Shown: piece after piece, positions 1 to 8,175 of the stretch
Position numbering within the stretch: the stretch's first letter is position 1
Layout of the letters: every line of letters starts with the position of its first letter
From: Paraktedonobacter carboxidivorans
Lineage (GTDB): Bacteria > Chloroflexota > Ktedonobacteria > Ktedonobacterales > Ktedonobacteraceae
DNA: 64,000 nt
Direction: 5' to 3'
Assembly: GCA_041156125.1 (NCBI GenBank)
Contig: JBEVTI010000012.1
Location: 79,267-143,266 of the forward strand
Position numbers and translations under genes: made by a program
The notes under the pieces: model-generated
What the model saw: the letters and a program-made list of their open reading frames with translations, nothing else
Told to the model about the DNA's origin: nothing
Database searches by the model: none

Positions 1-1
1 G

Positions 2-856
2 AATCGCCAGTTGCAATCGTCGAACTCGGTGGTACGTATTATGCAAAGCGTATCTGAGACAACGCAGCAGAACAGTACGAATACGCGTGGAGCGGCTCGC
101 AATATGGAGCATCTGGCGCGGCTGGCCGAGCAGTTGCTGGGTTCAGTAGAGGCCTTTAAGTTGCGTGAGAATATCGATTACTCGCCTAATGCCCACGCGC
201 TTTTACCCCAGCATGCTCAGGAGCGTAGGCGCGCTCTGAACACGAATACAAGTTCTGGCGCTGTCGCGATGCAGCCCGTTGGAGCAGGCCAGGGAGGTGT
301 GCAGTTTTCGCAGCGCCGGGGCGGTACCAGCGGTCCACTCGCGCCAGGTTTCCCGACGTTTAACCCGTCTGGACCGATCACACCACCAGCATTCCCAAGA
401 GGTACCAGTAGTGGTCTGCCCTCTCTAGGGCAACCAGGCAGTGGTCCGATTATGTCTGGTGGTCCAGGGTATCCACGTCAACCTGGCAGCGGCCCTATCG
501 GTCAGCCACCCAGTGGCCCCATGGGCCATGTGAACACGGATCAGCCAGGAGGTGGCAGCGGTCGCGTGAACACAGATCGACCGGTCAGTGGTCCTATCGG
601 TCGGCAGAATACGGGACAGCCAGGCGATGGTTCTCATGGCGGACAATTGAACACGGGGCAGCCAGGCGGCAATCCGGGGTATCCGCGTACTCCTAACGGC
701 ACTCCCATAGGTCAGCCGAGCAATGGTCCCGGCGGTCCTATATATCCCCGCAGGAATGGGAGCGAACCATTAGGTGACGCAAACCAGGACCCGAATAAGC
801 AAAGTAGGTTGAAGCAGATGCGCCTGCAGCGACCCCCAGTGCCCCCTGAGAAATAG
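2..856 (+). CDS. Methyl-accepting chemotaxis-type protein, C-terminal part, with Gly/Pro-rich tail
   Basis: The reading frame is open from base 2, so the 5' end lies outside the window. The first ~60 residues are a Gln/Ser/Ala-rich helix (SVSETTQQNSTNTRG, then RLAEQLLGSVEAF) that looks like the end of an MCP signalling hairpin, the part that contacts CheA/CheW. From about residue 65 the protein becomes a ~220-residue low-complexity region rich in Gly, Pro, Ser and Asn with degenerate repeats such as SGPIG, VNTDQPG and NTGQPG, then a basic end. Typical chemoreceptors stop soon after the helix, so the disordered tail is unusual. It has no TM segment in the visible part. The family call rests on the helix only. 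Confidence 0.7.
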   Translation, partial: NRQLQSSNSVVRIMQSVSETTQQNSTNTRGAARNMEHLARLAEQLLGSVEAFKLRENIDYSPNAHALLPQHAQERRRALNTNTSSGAVAMQPVGAGQGGVQFSQRRGGTSGPLAPGFPTFNPSGPITPPAFPRGTSSGLPSLGQPGSGPIMSGGPGYPRQPGSGPIGQPPSGPMGHVNTDQPGGGSGRVNTDRPVSGPIGRQNTGQPGDGSHGGQLNTGQPGGNPGYPRTPNGTPIGQPSNGPGGPIYPRRNGSEPLGDANQDPNKQSRLKQMRLQRPPVPPEK

Positions 857-900
857 GCTAGCCATTGGGGCAATAGCGAGTTTTGTCGCGCTTCCAAGAA

Positions 901-945
901 AGAGCCTGGGTCGCTGCGTTATGGCGATCCAGGCTCTCTCTTTTA
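901..945 (+). terminator. Rho-independent terminator of the chemoreceptor-like gene
   Basis: A 14-bp stem pairs 901-914 with 924-937 (one G:T pair), loop of 9, followed by CTCTTTT. It lies 45 bases after the stop codon. Confidence 0.8.
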
Positions 946-980
946 GGAAGTTTAGAGAGAAGGACATTTGGGGTCAGTGC

Positions 981-1009
981 TTGACTTTGGATTATAATCT
1001 TGGTATGAT
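981..1009 (+). promoter_or_regulatory. Sigma-70 type promoter of the GntR gene
   Basis: TTGACT at 981-986 and TATGAT at 1004-1009 are separated by exactly 17 bp. Transcription would start near 1016, giving a leader of about 40 bases before the TTG start at 1054. The AT-rich stretch around the -10 (ATAATTAT) could hold the autoregulatory operator, but I see no clean palindrome. Confidence 0.7.
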
Positions 1010-1053
1010 AATTATACAATTGTGGCTCGATTGACTGGAGAGTAAGAAAACGC

Positions 1054-1764
1054 TTGGACAAACAGACATACACACCGATTCAATCGCTAAAGGTTTTTGA
1101 GCGAGTTGCGGTGCAGATAGAGCAGCGCATTCTCGCGGGGGAATTACACAGTGGAGACCGATTGCCGACTGAACGAGAATTAGCGGAGCAGTTTCAAGTC
1201 AGTCGTACCGCAGTGCGTGAGGCGCTCAAGATTCTGGCGCAGAAGGGTCTGGTTGACATGCGGCCAGGGCGGGGGACGATGGTGATAGACGGGGCGAATG
1301 AGGCATTGCGGCACTCACTGGGATTAGTGATGCGTTTAAAGCTGGGAGAGGTTGGAGGCTCAAACATGTTGGTAGAGGTGCGCGAGATCTTAGAGGTTGA
1401 GATTGCCGGTCTGGCGGCAGCGCGTGCCACACTTATTGAGATTAGCGCGTTGCATGAGGCTGTGCAGGAGATGGATGCGAACCTATGTGACGCGGACGGA
1501 TTTATCGCGGCGGACAATCAGTTTCACGAAGCACTGGCGCGTGCCACGCAGAATCCATTGGTGCTGGCCCTGATCAATTCAATTGTAAGCTTATTGAGCG
1601 AGCAGCGCAAGCAAGTTTTTGGTACAGATGGTGGTCCCCAGCGTGGTCAGGTTCACCATAAAAATATTCTGGATTGTGTGATACGGCGCGATGTCGAGTC
1701 CGCGCGCATCGCGATGCGCGCCCATTTGCTCCAGGTGCGTATTGATATTGGTGTGCCAGAGTAA
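1054..1764 (+). CDS. GntR family transcriptional regulator, FadR/FCD subfamily
   Basis: A 236-residue DNA-binding regulator. Residues ~10-75 form the GntR winged helix (GDRLPTERELAEQFQVSRTAVREAL is the typical helix-turn-helix, read here in two pieces around LPTERELAEQF and SRTAVREALK). Residues ~85-230 are an all-helical FCD ligand domain with the metal-binding pattern D..FH (AADNQFHEALA) and a late His (MRAHL). The start is TTG with GGAG 13 bases upstream. It is the first gene of the co-oriented catabolic block, so it probably senses a substrate or intermediate of that pathway and represses the genes after it. The ligand cannot be told from sequence. Confidence 0.9.
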   Translation: MDKQTYTPIQSLKVFERVAVQIEQRILAGELHSGDRLPTERELAEQFQVSRTAVREALKILAQKGLVDMRPGRGTMVIDGANEALRHSLGLVMRLKLGEVGGSNMLVEVREILEVEIAGLAAARATLIEISALHEAVQEMDANLCDADGFIAADNQFHEALARATQNPLVLALINSIVSLLSEQRKQVFGTDGGPQRGQVHHKNILDCVIRRDVESARIAMRAHLLQVRIDIGVPE

Positions 1765-1812
1765 TAAACAGCGTTGTTGTCTTTTTTATTTTAATCTTGT
1801 CGGAGGTAATGC

Positions 1813-2694
1813 ATGGCGAAGCTTGGATATATTGGTCTGGGAGCCATGGGGAGTCGTGTAGCGAAGCGGTTGCTGGACGCGGGACATGTCGTGATTGGCT
1901 ATAACCGCACGAGAGAGAAGGCGCAGTGGTTGCTGGACGCGGGCATGAGTTGGGGAGAGACTCCGCGAGCAGTCGCGGAAGAGGCGGATATCGTCCTGAG
2001 CATGGTCACTGATACAAAAGCCTTATCAAGTATTTTTGAGGGTGAGAATGGTATTCTGGCTGGTTTGAGCGCGGGTAAAATATATATAGATATGAGCACA
2101 GTTAGCCCCACAGTATCCAGGCAACTGGCTGCACGTGTAGCTGAGCGTGGCGCGAGTATGTTGGATGCGCCCGTCTCTGGCAGCGTCATCACTCTGGAGC
2201 AGGGTAATCTCTCGCTCATGGTGGGTGGTGAAAGGGCCGTATATGAGCAGGTCAAGCCGATTCTGCTGACCATTGGCCCTAAAATCACCTATATGGGTGA
2301 TAACGGCCAGGCTGTCCTCATGAAAGTAGCCATCAACCTCAATTTACAAGTGCAGATCATGGGTTTTTATGAAGGGCTGGTCATCGCGGAGAAGGCTGGT
2401 ATTCCGCGCGAAGTAGCCATGGAAGCGCTACTTAACAGCGTCATTGCTTCTCCATCGTTGAAATATCGTACCCCATTTCTTCTACAAAAGCCTGATGAAG
2501 TCTGGTTCAACGTCAACATGATGCAGAAAGACATGTTGCTGGCGCTGGAACTTGGCCGCGAGTTGGGTGTGCCGCTGCCTATGGTTTCTACAAGCAATGA
2601 GTATTTAACAGCCGCCCGGGCCCTGGGTCTGGAGCGCGAGGATTTCGCGATTGTTTACGAAGTACTGGCGAGAATGGCTGGTTTAGAGAAGTAA
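1813..2694 (+). CDS. 3-hydroxyisobutyrate dehydrogenase family NAD(P)-dependent oxidoreductase
   Basis: A 293-residue beta-hydroxyacid dehydrogenase, which oxidises a hydroxyacid to its semialdehyde or the reverse. The N-terminal Rossmann fold has GLGAMGSRVAKRLLDAGH (residues 8-25), the substrate-binding signature is DAPVSGS (118-124), and the family catalytic lysine is K171 in LMKVAIN. The length is normal for the family. A GGAGG ribosome site lies 7 bases before ATG. It follows the regulator by 48 bases and precedes the dehydrogenase complex genes. Members act on 3-hydroxyisobutyrate, tartronate semialdehyde, 4-hydroxybutyrate and others, so the exact substrate is open. Confidence 0.88.
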   Translation: MAKLGYIGLGAMGSRVAKRLLDAGHVVIGYNRTREKAQWLLDAGMSWGETPRAVAEEADIVLSMVTDTKALSSIFEGENGILAGLSAGKIYIDMSTVSPTVSRQLAARVAERGASMLDAPVSGSVITLEQGNLSLMVGGERAVYEQVKPILLTIGPKITYMGDNGQAVLMKVAINLNLQVQIMGFYEGLVIAEKAGIPREVAMEALLNSVIASPSLKYRTPFLLQKPDEVWFNVNMMQKDMLLALELGRELGVPLPMVSTSNEYLTAARALGLEREDFAIVYEVLARMAGLEK

Positions 2695-2741
2695 TTGTAT
2701 AGCTTTTACCATTTTTTTCATCGAGTTGATGGAGCAACAGC

Positions 2742-3758
2742 ATGTCGCAAGCAAAGGCGTCAAAGGTAGACAAAGAGGCAGGCGTGGAACTTTCTCAGGA
2801 AGAAGCGAAGCACTGGCTGGCTTTGTATGAGCAGATGCTCACCATTCGTATTTTTGAAGAGCATGTCAATCAGCTATATATCACAGCAAAGATGCCGGGC
2901 CTTGCTCACCTGTATATTGGTGAGGAGGCCATAGCCGTAGGGGTTTGCGCGACTCTGCGTCGTGACGACTATATTACCAGCACACACCGTGGGCATGGAC
3001 ACTGTCTGGCCAAAGGGGCATCTGTGGATCGCATGTTTGCCGAGTTGCTGGGCAAAGCGGCTGGTTACTGCAAAGGCAAAGGCGGTTCGATGCACATCGC
3101 GGACCAGGATACCGGCAATCTGGGCGCTAATGCTATTGTTGGTGGAGGAGCGGGTCTGGCGACTGGAGCTGCGATGTCGAGCAAGATGCGCGGGAGCGAT
3201 CAGGTCGCGGTCTGTTTCTTCGGTGATGGAGCGCTTGGACAAGGAGTGCTCTATGAATTGATGAACATGGCTGCACTGTGGAAATATCCTGTGATCTATG
3301 TCTGTGAGAACAACTACTACAACGAGTACACGCATAACTCCGAGACCACGGCTGGCAGCATGAGTGGCAGGGCTGAAGCCTTTGGAGTCCACAGTGAGAC
3401 CGTAGATGGCCAGGATGTGCGCGCGGTTGAAGCCGCGGCGCGACGCCTGGTTGAGCGCGCGCGCGCGGGTGAAGGGCCGGGATTCCTGCTCTGCGACACC
3501 TATCGTTACCATGGACACCATGTGGGCGACATATCGCGTTCCTACTATCGTTCCAAAGAAGAAGAAGAACACTGGAAGACCAACCGCGATCCCCTCAAGC
3601 TTCTCAAGGGCTGGCTAAGCGAACAAGGAACAGTCAGCGTACAAGCATTCACGCAGATCGAGCAGCGTATTGAGGCCGAAGTTTCCGCCGGCGAGCAATT
3701 TGCGCTCGACGCGCCCTATCCAGATCCCAGCGAGGTGACGCAAGATGTCTATGCCTAG
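2742..3758 (+). CDS. 2-oxoacid/acetoin dehydrogenase complex E1 alpha subunit (ThDP-dependent)
   Basis: A 338-residue E1 alpha chain of a pyruvate/acetoin-type dehydrogenase. The ThDP/Mg motif runs from GDG at 161-163 to ENN at 189-191. THRGHGHCLAKG (81-92) and YCKGKGGSMHIAD (109-121) are characteristic of AcoA and PdhA proteins. It pairs with the E1 beta chain encoded next to decarboxylate or cleave the substrate and pass the acyl group to E2. The gene overlaps the E1 beta start by 14 bases, so the two are translationally coupled. Sequence alone does not separate pyruvate, branched-chain and acetoin specificity; the HRGHGH motif leans to the pyruvate/acetoin group. Confidence 0.92.
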   Translation: MSQAKASKVDKEAGVELSQEEAKHWLALYEQMLTIRIFEEHVNQLYITAKMPGLAHLYIGEEAIAVGVCATLRRDDYITSTHRGHGHCLAKGASVDRMFAELLGKAAGYCKGKGGSMHIADQDTGNLGANAIVGGGAGLATGAAMSSKMRGSDQVAVCFFGDGALGQGVLYELMNMAALWKYPVIYVCENNYYNEYTHNSETTAGSMSGRAEAFGVHSETVDGQDVRAVEAAARRLVERARAGEGPGFLLCDTYRYHGHHVGDISRSYYRSKEEEEHWKTNRDPLKLLKGWLSEQGTVSVQAFTQIEQRIEAEVSAGEQFALDAPYPDPSEVTQDVYA

Positions 3759-4770
3759 TACCATACTGAGCCAGCAGAGTAGCCAGAGCGTGCGCGAAAT
3801 GACGTTTGGTAAAGCGATTAACGAGGCACTGGCGGAAGAATTGAGGCGCGATCCGCGTGTGTTTATCATGGGTGAGGATGTAGCAGAGGCCGGCACGCCC
3901 TTCAAAGTACTTTCCGGGTTGGTCGAAGAATTTGGGACTGCGCGTATTATCGATAGTCCTATCTCTGAGGCAGGTATAACCGGCCTGGGAGTTGGTAGCG
4001 CGATGACCGGCATGCGGCCCATTATTGACCTGATGTTTGGCGACTTTATTGCCCTGGCCATGGATCAGATCGTTAACCAGGCGGCGAAGATCCACTATAT
4101 GTCTGGCGGCAAGCTCAGAGTGCCACTGGTTGTGCGTACCACGATGGGAGCTACGCGCCGCACCGCCGCGCAGCATAGTCAGAGCCTGCATGCCTGGGTC
4201 AGTCATGTGCCCGGCCTGAAGGTCGTGTTGCCCTCCACACCCTACGATGCCAAGGGTCTGCTCAAGACAGCAATTCGCGACGACAATCCAGTAGTCTTTT
4301 TTGAGGACAAGATGATGTACCAGTTGAAGGGACCGGTGCCGGAAGGCGATTATACCATTCCCTTTGGCGTAGCCGATATCAAACGTGTTGGCAGCGATAT
4401 CACGTTGGTAGCGACCAGCAGCATGGTGCAGATTGCGCTGGCAGCGGCTGAAATACTGGAGACACTCGGTATCAGCGCGGAGGTTGTTGATCCGCGTACA
4501 ATGTACCCATTGGACAAAGAGACCCTGGTTGCCTCGGCGAAGAAGACCAGCCGGGCGATAGTCATAGACGAGGGTTACGAGCGCTATGGCGTCACCGCTG
4601 AGCTAGCCGCGGATATCGCGGAGGGCGCGTTTTACTATCTGGACGCTCCGGTAAAGCGGATGGGCGCGCTGGATGTGCCAGTGCCGTTCTCCCCAGTGCT
4701 GGAAGATCTGACTGTACCTACCCCCGCCTCGGTCGTCGAGGTCGCGAAGACCCTGTGTGGCAGGGTATAA
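3745..4770 (+). CDS. 2-oxoacid/acetoin dehydrogenase complex E1 beta subunit
   Basis: A 341-residue transketolase-like beta chain. The N-terminal Pyr domain has VFIMGEDVAEAG and DSPISEAGITGLGVG with the cofactor-activating Glu, then MFGDFIALAMDQIVNQAAK and the QHSQSLHAW active-site region; the C-terminal domain (from ~residue 200) is the transketolase_C fold ending in VEVAKTL. The length is normal. ATG at 3745 overlaps the end of E1 alpha; an alternative ATG lies 6 bases later. The tight overlap with E1 alpha indicates a heterotetramer made from one message. Confidence 0.92.
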   Translation: MSMPSTILSQQSSQSVREMTFGKAINEALAEELRRDPRVFIMGEDVAEAGTPFKVLSGLVEEFGTARIIDSPISEAGITGLGVGSAMTGMRPIIDLMFGDFIALAMDQIVNQAAKIHYMSGGKLRVPLVVRTTMGATRRTAAQHSQSLHAWVSHVPGLKVVLPSTPYDAKGLLKTAIRDDNPVVFFEDKMMYQLKGPVPEGDYTIPFGVADIKRVGSDITLVATSSMVQIALAAAEILETLGISAEVVDPRTMYPLDKETLVASAKKTSRAIVIDEGYERYGVTAELAADIAEGAFYYLDAPVKRMGALDVPVPFSPVLEDLTVPTPASVVEVAKTLCGRV

Positions 4771-4784
4771 GAAGGAGGATATCA

Positions 4785-6137
4785 ATGGCGATCAAAACAT
4801 ATGGTTTGATGGGCGTTGATTGGGAAGAGCGCGTCAATTTTGAGCGCTTGCGCAACGAACGCCTGGCTCGCATCAAGCAACTATTGAAAGAGTCGGAGAT
4901 AGGGGCCTTACTCTGCTTCGACATGAATAATATTCGTTACATCACAGCCACGCATATTGGCACCTGGGCAATGGATAAGATCGCGCGTTTCTCGCTATTG
5001 CCCCAGGATGACGAGCCGATTATGTGGGACTTTGGTTCAGCGGCCAGGCACCACCAGATCTACAGTCCCTGGCTTGGTGAGCGTTCGCGTGCGGGCATCT
5101 CTACCCAGCGCGGCGCCATGTTGCCAGAGGCTGGACGGGCGGAGGACGTAGCGCGTAAGATTCGCGTTGAACTGGAGGAGCGCGGTCTTTTACACGAGCC
5201 GCTGGGCGTCGATGTCATTGAACTACCTGTGCTCTTTGCCTTGCAGGCAGAAGGTATCAAGGTAGTCGATGGCCAGCAATTGATGCAGCAGGCGCGTGTC
5301 TTAAAGACGCAGGATGAGATCACTCTGCTCGCCACAGCTTGTATGATGGTTGACGCGGCCTATGACGAGCTCTACCGCAACCTGCGTCCCGGCCTGCGCG
5401 AGAACGAGTGCGTTGGTCTTGTCAGTAAGGTGCTTTACGACCTGGGATCAGAGCATGTAGAGGGAGTCAATGCAATTTCAGGTGAGCGCTGTAGCCCCCA
5501 CCCGCATGTTTTCTCCGATCGAGCGCTACGCCCTGGTGATCCCGCCTATTTCGATATTTTGCACAGCTATAATGGTTACCGCACCTGCTACTATCGCACC
5601 TTTGCTGTAGGTAGCGCCTCCCAGGCTCAGGTGGACGCCTACAAGCGTGCGCGCGAAATCCTCGATCGCGCAATCTACGCCATCAAGCCAGGCGTCACCA
5701 CTGCTGACGTAGTGAAACTCTGGCCGAAAGCTGAGGAGTTCGGGTTTCCCAACGAAGAGGCTGCCTTTGCCCTGCAATATGGTCACGGTGTAGGACTCTC
5801 CATCTGGGAAAAGCCCATCTTCAGCCGCCTGGTCTCATTGGATCATCCAGAAGTCATCAAAGAAGGCATGGTCTTCGCACTGGAGACCTTCTGGCCAGCC
5901 TCCGATGGCTGGTCGGCGGCTCGTATTGAAGAGCAGTTGGTGGTGACGAAAGATGGTTGCGAGGTAATCACGCGCTTTCCCGCCGAAGAATTACTGGTCG
6001 CAGGTGTGCGCTATTACAGCGCCACTGGTCCACTCTCCACCACGCGTGACACGCAGTCGCATCTAAACGTCCAGGCTAATGGGCATAACCCCTTGATCCA
6101 GTCCGCGAGCGCGTTCGACGGCAGCGCGCGGCAATAG
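4785..6137 (+). CDS. M24 (creatinase/aminopeptidase P-fold) enzyme with a substituted metal ligand
   Basis: A 450-residue pita-bread-fold protein inserted between E1 beta and E2. ATG at 4785 is chosen because AAGGAGGA lies 5 bases upstream. The N-terminal creatinase-like domain (~20-170) is followed by the M24 catalytic domain (~180-420). Metal-ligand positions are D257 (YFDILHSYNGY), then C268 where the family has the second Asp (GYRTCYYRTF against the usual GY.SD.TRT), H334 (YGHGVG), E367 (ALETFW) and E382 (RIEEQ). A Cys at this place makes a normal two-metal peptidase site unlikely. Fold relatives include prolidase, creatinase and the DMSP lyase DddP, so it may hydrolyse or lyse a small pathway metabolite. 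The substrate is unknown. Confidence 0.8.
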   Translation: MAIKTYGLMGVDWEERVNFERLRNERLARIKQLLKESEIGALLCFDMNNIRYITATHIGTWAMDKIARFSLLPQDDEPIMWDFGSAARHHQIYSPWLGERSRAGISTQRGAMLPEAGRAEDVARKIRVELEERGLLHEPLGVDVIELPVLFALQAEGIKVVDGQQLMQQARVLKTQDEITLLATACMMVDAAYDELYRNLRPGLRENECVGLVSKVLYDLGSEHVEGVNAISGERCSPHPHVFSDRALRPGDPAYFDILHSYNGYRTCYYRTFAVGSASQAQVDAYKRAREILDRAIYAIKPGVTTADVVKLWPKAEEFGFPNEEAAFALQYGHGVGLSIWEKPIFSRLVSLDHPEVIKEGMVFALETFWPASDGWSAARIEEQLVVTKDGCEVITRFPAEELLVAGVRYYSATGPLSTTRDTQSHLNVQANGHNPLIQSASAFDGSARQ

Positions 6138-6155
6138 ATCTACTAGGAGACAAGC

Positions 6156-7592
6156 ATGGCTACAAATGTCATTCTCCCGGCGCTGGGGATGTCTCAGGAC
6201 ACCGGGAAGATTGTGCATTGGCTTAAAGCCGAAGGCGAGCAGGTTGCGCAGGGAGAGCCACTGGTTGAAATAGAGACCGATAAAGCAACGGTTGAACTTG
6301 AAGCGCCCGCCAGCGGTTTACTGACACATATAAGCGCCGCTGCTGGTGATGACGTACCCGTAGGGCAGGTTATTGCCATCGTGCTTACGGCAGCGGAAGC
6401 CGCGGAAACAGCGGGGCAGCGTAAGCAGTCAGTGGTGCCTCCAGCGGAACCAACACCCTTGCCCGATGCTAGCCAGAATGGGCAGAAGAGGGGTGGCCAG
6501 CCGCGCCCGCTCAGCACATCCGCTGGGGCGGAGTTAAATGGCTCTGGAACGTCGGTGGCGAGCGCTCGTCCATCCGCCGTCGCGGCCAGCTTGCTGGCCT
6601 CGCGCATCGCTGCTGAGCACCGTATCGATCTGAGCCAGGTCAAGGCGACAGGCCAGCGCGTGCAGAAAGCCGATGTACTGGCGTATCTGCGGCACCAGCC
6701 AGCGGTTGAGGAGGGACAGCTACTGCCCGCCTCGCCTAAAGCGCGCCGTCTCGCGCGCGAACAAGGACAGGACCTCGCGATCATCGCTGGCTCAGGACCC
6801 GGTGGCGCGGTTCTCAGTGCGGATATCCTGGCCGCGGTAGAAGCGGAAAAAGCAGTGCCTCCTGCCCGCATACAAGCTATCCCAGCGCCCACGCCCGCCA
6901 CTGGTGAGGCCAGCAATCTGGCTGTGAGCAACATCTGGCGTATCATGGCCGAGCGCACCACGCAGAGCTGGCAAGAGGTACCACACTTTTACCTGGCGCG
7001 TGAGGTCCATGTAAGCCGTATGATCGCCTGGCGAGAACACCTGAAGTCAGAACGAGGTGCGCAAGAGGTAACTTATACTGATCTTTTGGTCAAGATTGTC
7101 GCGCTGGCCCTGCGCCGTCATCCACGTGTAAATGCTATCTGGGATGCTGGTAAGATTGCCTTACTGACAGGTATACATGTTGGCCTGGCTGTGGCAGTGG
7201 AAGAGGGTCTGGTTGTGCCGGTCATTCACGATGCGGATAAACTTGGCCTGCGAGAAATTGCCCGCGAGCGCAAAGAACTGGTGGACCGAGCGCGTGGAGG
7301 AAAATTGCGTCCGCAGGACATCAGTGGGGGAACCTTCACTGTCAGCAATCTAGGGATGTTTGGGGTTGACGCCTTCAATGCTATCATCAACCAGCCCCAG
7401 GCCGCGATTCTGGCGGTCGGGCGCATCGCCGAGCGGGTCGTTCCTGTCAATGGCCAGCCCGCAGTGCGTCCGATGATGGCATTGACGCTTTCCTGTGATC
7501 ACCGCGCAGTTGATGGCGCGCGGGGTGCGCGCTTTCTGGAGACCATTGCGGACTCTATTGAAGAGCCGTTAGGGCTATTGAACGGCGCGTAA
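6156..7592 (+). CDS. Dihydrolipoamide acyltransferase (E2) of the 2-oxoacid dehydrogenase complex
   Basis: A 478-residue E2. Residues 1-78 are one lipoyl domain with the lipoylated K43 (EIETDKATVE). After an Ala/Pro-rich linker there are two peripheral-subunit-binding domains, about 143-178 (ASLLASRIAAEHRIDL..) and 192-228 (ASPKARRLAREQGQDL..), where most E2 chains have one. The catalytic CoA-acyltransferase domain (~255-478) ends with DHRAVDG at 448-454, the active-site His being 449. AGGAG lies 7 bases before ATG. It completes the complex core with E1 alpha/beta upstream. No E3 (dihydrolipoamide dehydrogenase) is encoded nearby, so a shared E3 is presumably used. Confidence 0.92.
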   Translation: MATNVILPALGMSQDTGKIVHWLKAEGEQVAQGEPLVEIETDKATVELEAPASGLLTHISAAAGDDVPVGQVIAIVLTAAEAAETAGQRKQSVVPPAEPTPLPDASQNGQKRGGQPRPLSTSAGAELNGSGTSVASARPSAVAASLLASRIAAEHRIDLSQVKATGQRVQKADVLAYLRHQPAVEEGQLLPASPKARRLAREQGQDLAIIAGSGPGGAVLSADILAAVEAEKAVPPARIQAIPAPTPATGEASNLAVSNIWRIMAERTTQSWQEVPHFYLAREVHVSRMIAWREHLKSERGAQEVTYTDLLVKIVALALRRHPRVNAIWDAGKIALLTGIHVGLAVAVEEGLVVPVIHDADKLGLREIARERKELVDRARGGKLRPQDISGGTFTVSNLGMFGVDAFNAIINQPQAAILAVGRIAERVVPVNGQPAVRPMMALTLSCDHRAVDGARGARFLETIADSIEEPLGLLNGA

Positions 7593-7995
7593 AGGGCAGA
7601 GTTACCAGGGCAAATGGGCGCATGTGGTAAGGGTTTAGCCAGATGGGCTAGTGGCAAGGGATATCAGCGGGAAAAGGGTGGCAAGTGTTGAGCATGGACG
7701 TGCTGGGAGGGAAGTGTGGACTGTGAAAGAATAGTGATAGTGGAGCAGGCATCGCCAGTAACCATTTTGGGTGGGTAGCGGTTGCGTTTTTGGCGAGTTG
7801 CCTGATCTGGAATATACTAAGCGCAGCACCAGGGTGGGAGGATATGCTGAAAAGAGCACTGAAGCCGGGCGATCGGTTTGGGTCGCATAGATACATTTAT
7901 ATCGACGAAGATAGGAAATGCAATCTTTCAGCCAGATCGAGCGCATTGTAACGCGACAGAAAAACGGAAAGCCAGAAGAGAGGGTTTTCCTCTGC
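7593..7995. other. Gene-free stretch between the E2 gene and the receptor promoter
   Basis: No gene, strong hairpin or promoter is visible here. Short reading frames on the minus strand lack ribosome sites and recognisable motifs. Confidence 0.5.
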
Positions 7996-8024
7996 TTGAC
8001 AGCATATTCTACGTGTGCTAAACT
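7996..8024 (+). promoter_or_regulatory. Strong sigma-70 promoter of the ABC importer genes
   Basis: TTGACA (7996-8001), a 17-bp spacer, and TAAACT (8019-8024) preceded by TG at 8016-8017 (extended -10). The start would be near 8031, giving a leader of about 145 bases. This means the importer can be transcribed apart from the dehydrogenase genes. Confidence 0.75.
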
Positions 8025-8175
8025 CCGTGTGTTTTAAGCGTTTAAAGGCCATAATCTCTTTTATTCGTGATTTGGTGGAAAAGACGCTTCTCCCCACCCA
8101 TCCTTACCCAAGACGGAACTTTTTGGAAATGGTCAAATTTCAGGTGATCTAACAGGAAAAACAAGGAGGAAAGCC

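Noticed and set aside
2874..3572. 232-codon minus-strand frame inside the E1 alpha gene
   Set aside because: It is fully antisense to a clear ThDP enzyme gene, has no ribosome site and no recognisable motif.
4785..6137. Assignment of the M24 protein as the DMSP lyase DddP
   Set aside because: DddP, as I recall it, keeps the second Asp (D307 in the characterised enzyme), which is Cys here, and the surrounding genes do not fit DMSP metabolism.
6194..6961. 255-codon minus-strand frame inside the E2 gene
   Set aside because: Ala/Arg/Ser-rich mirror of the E2 linker region; a codon-bias shadow.
7635..7946. 103-codon minus-strand frame in the gap after the E2 gene
   Set aside because: No ribosome site, no motif, and composition unlike neighbouring proteins.
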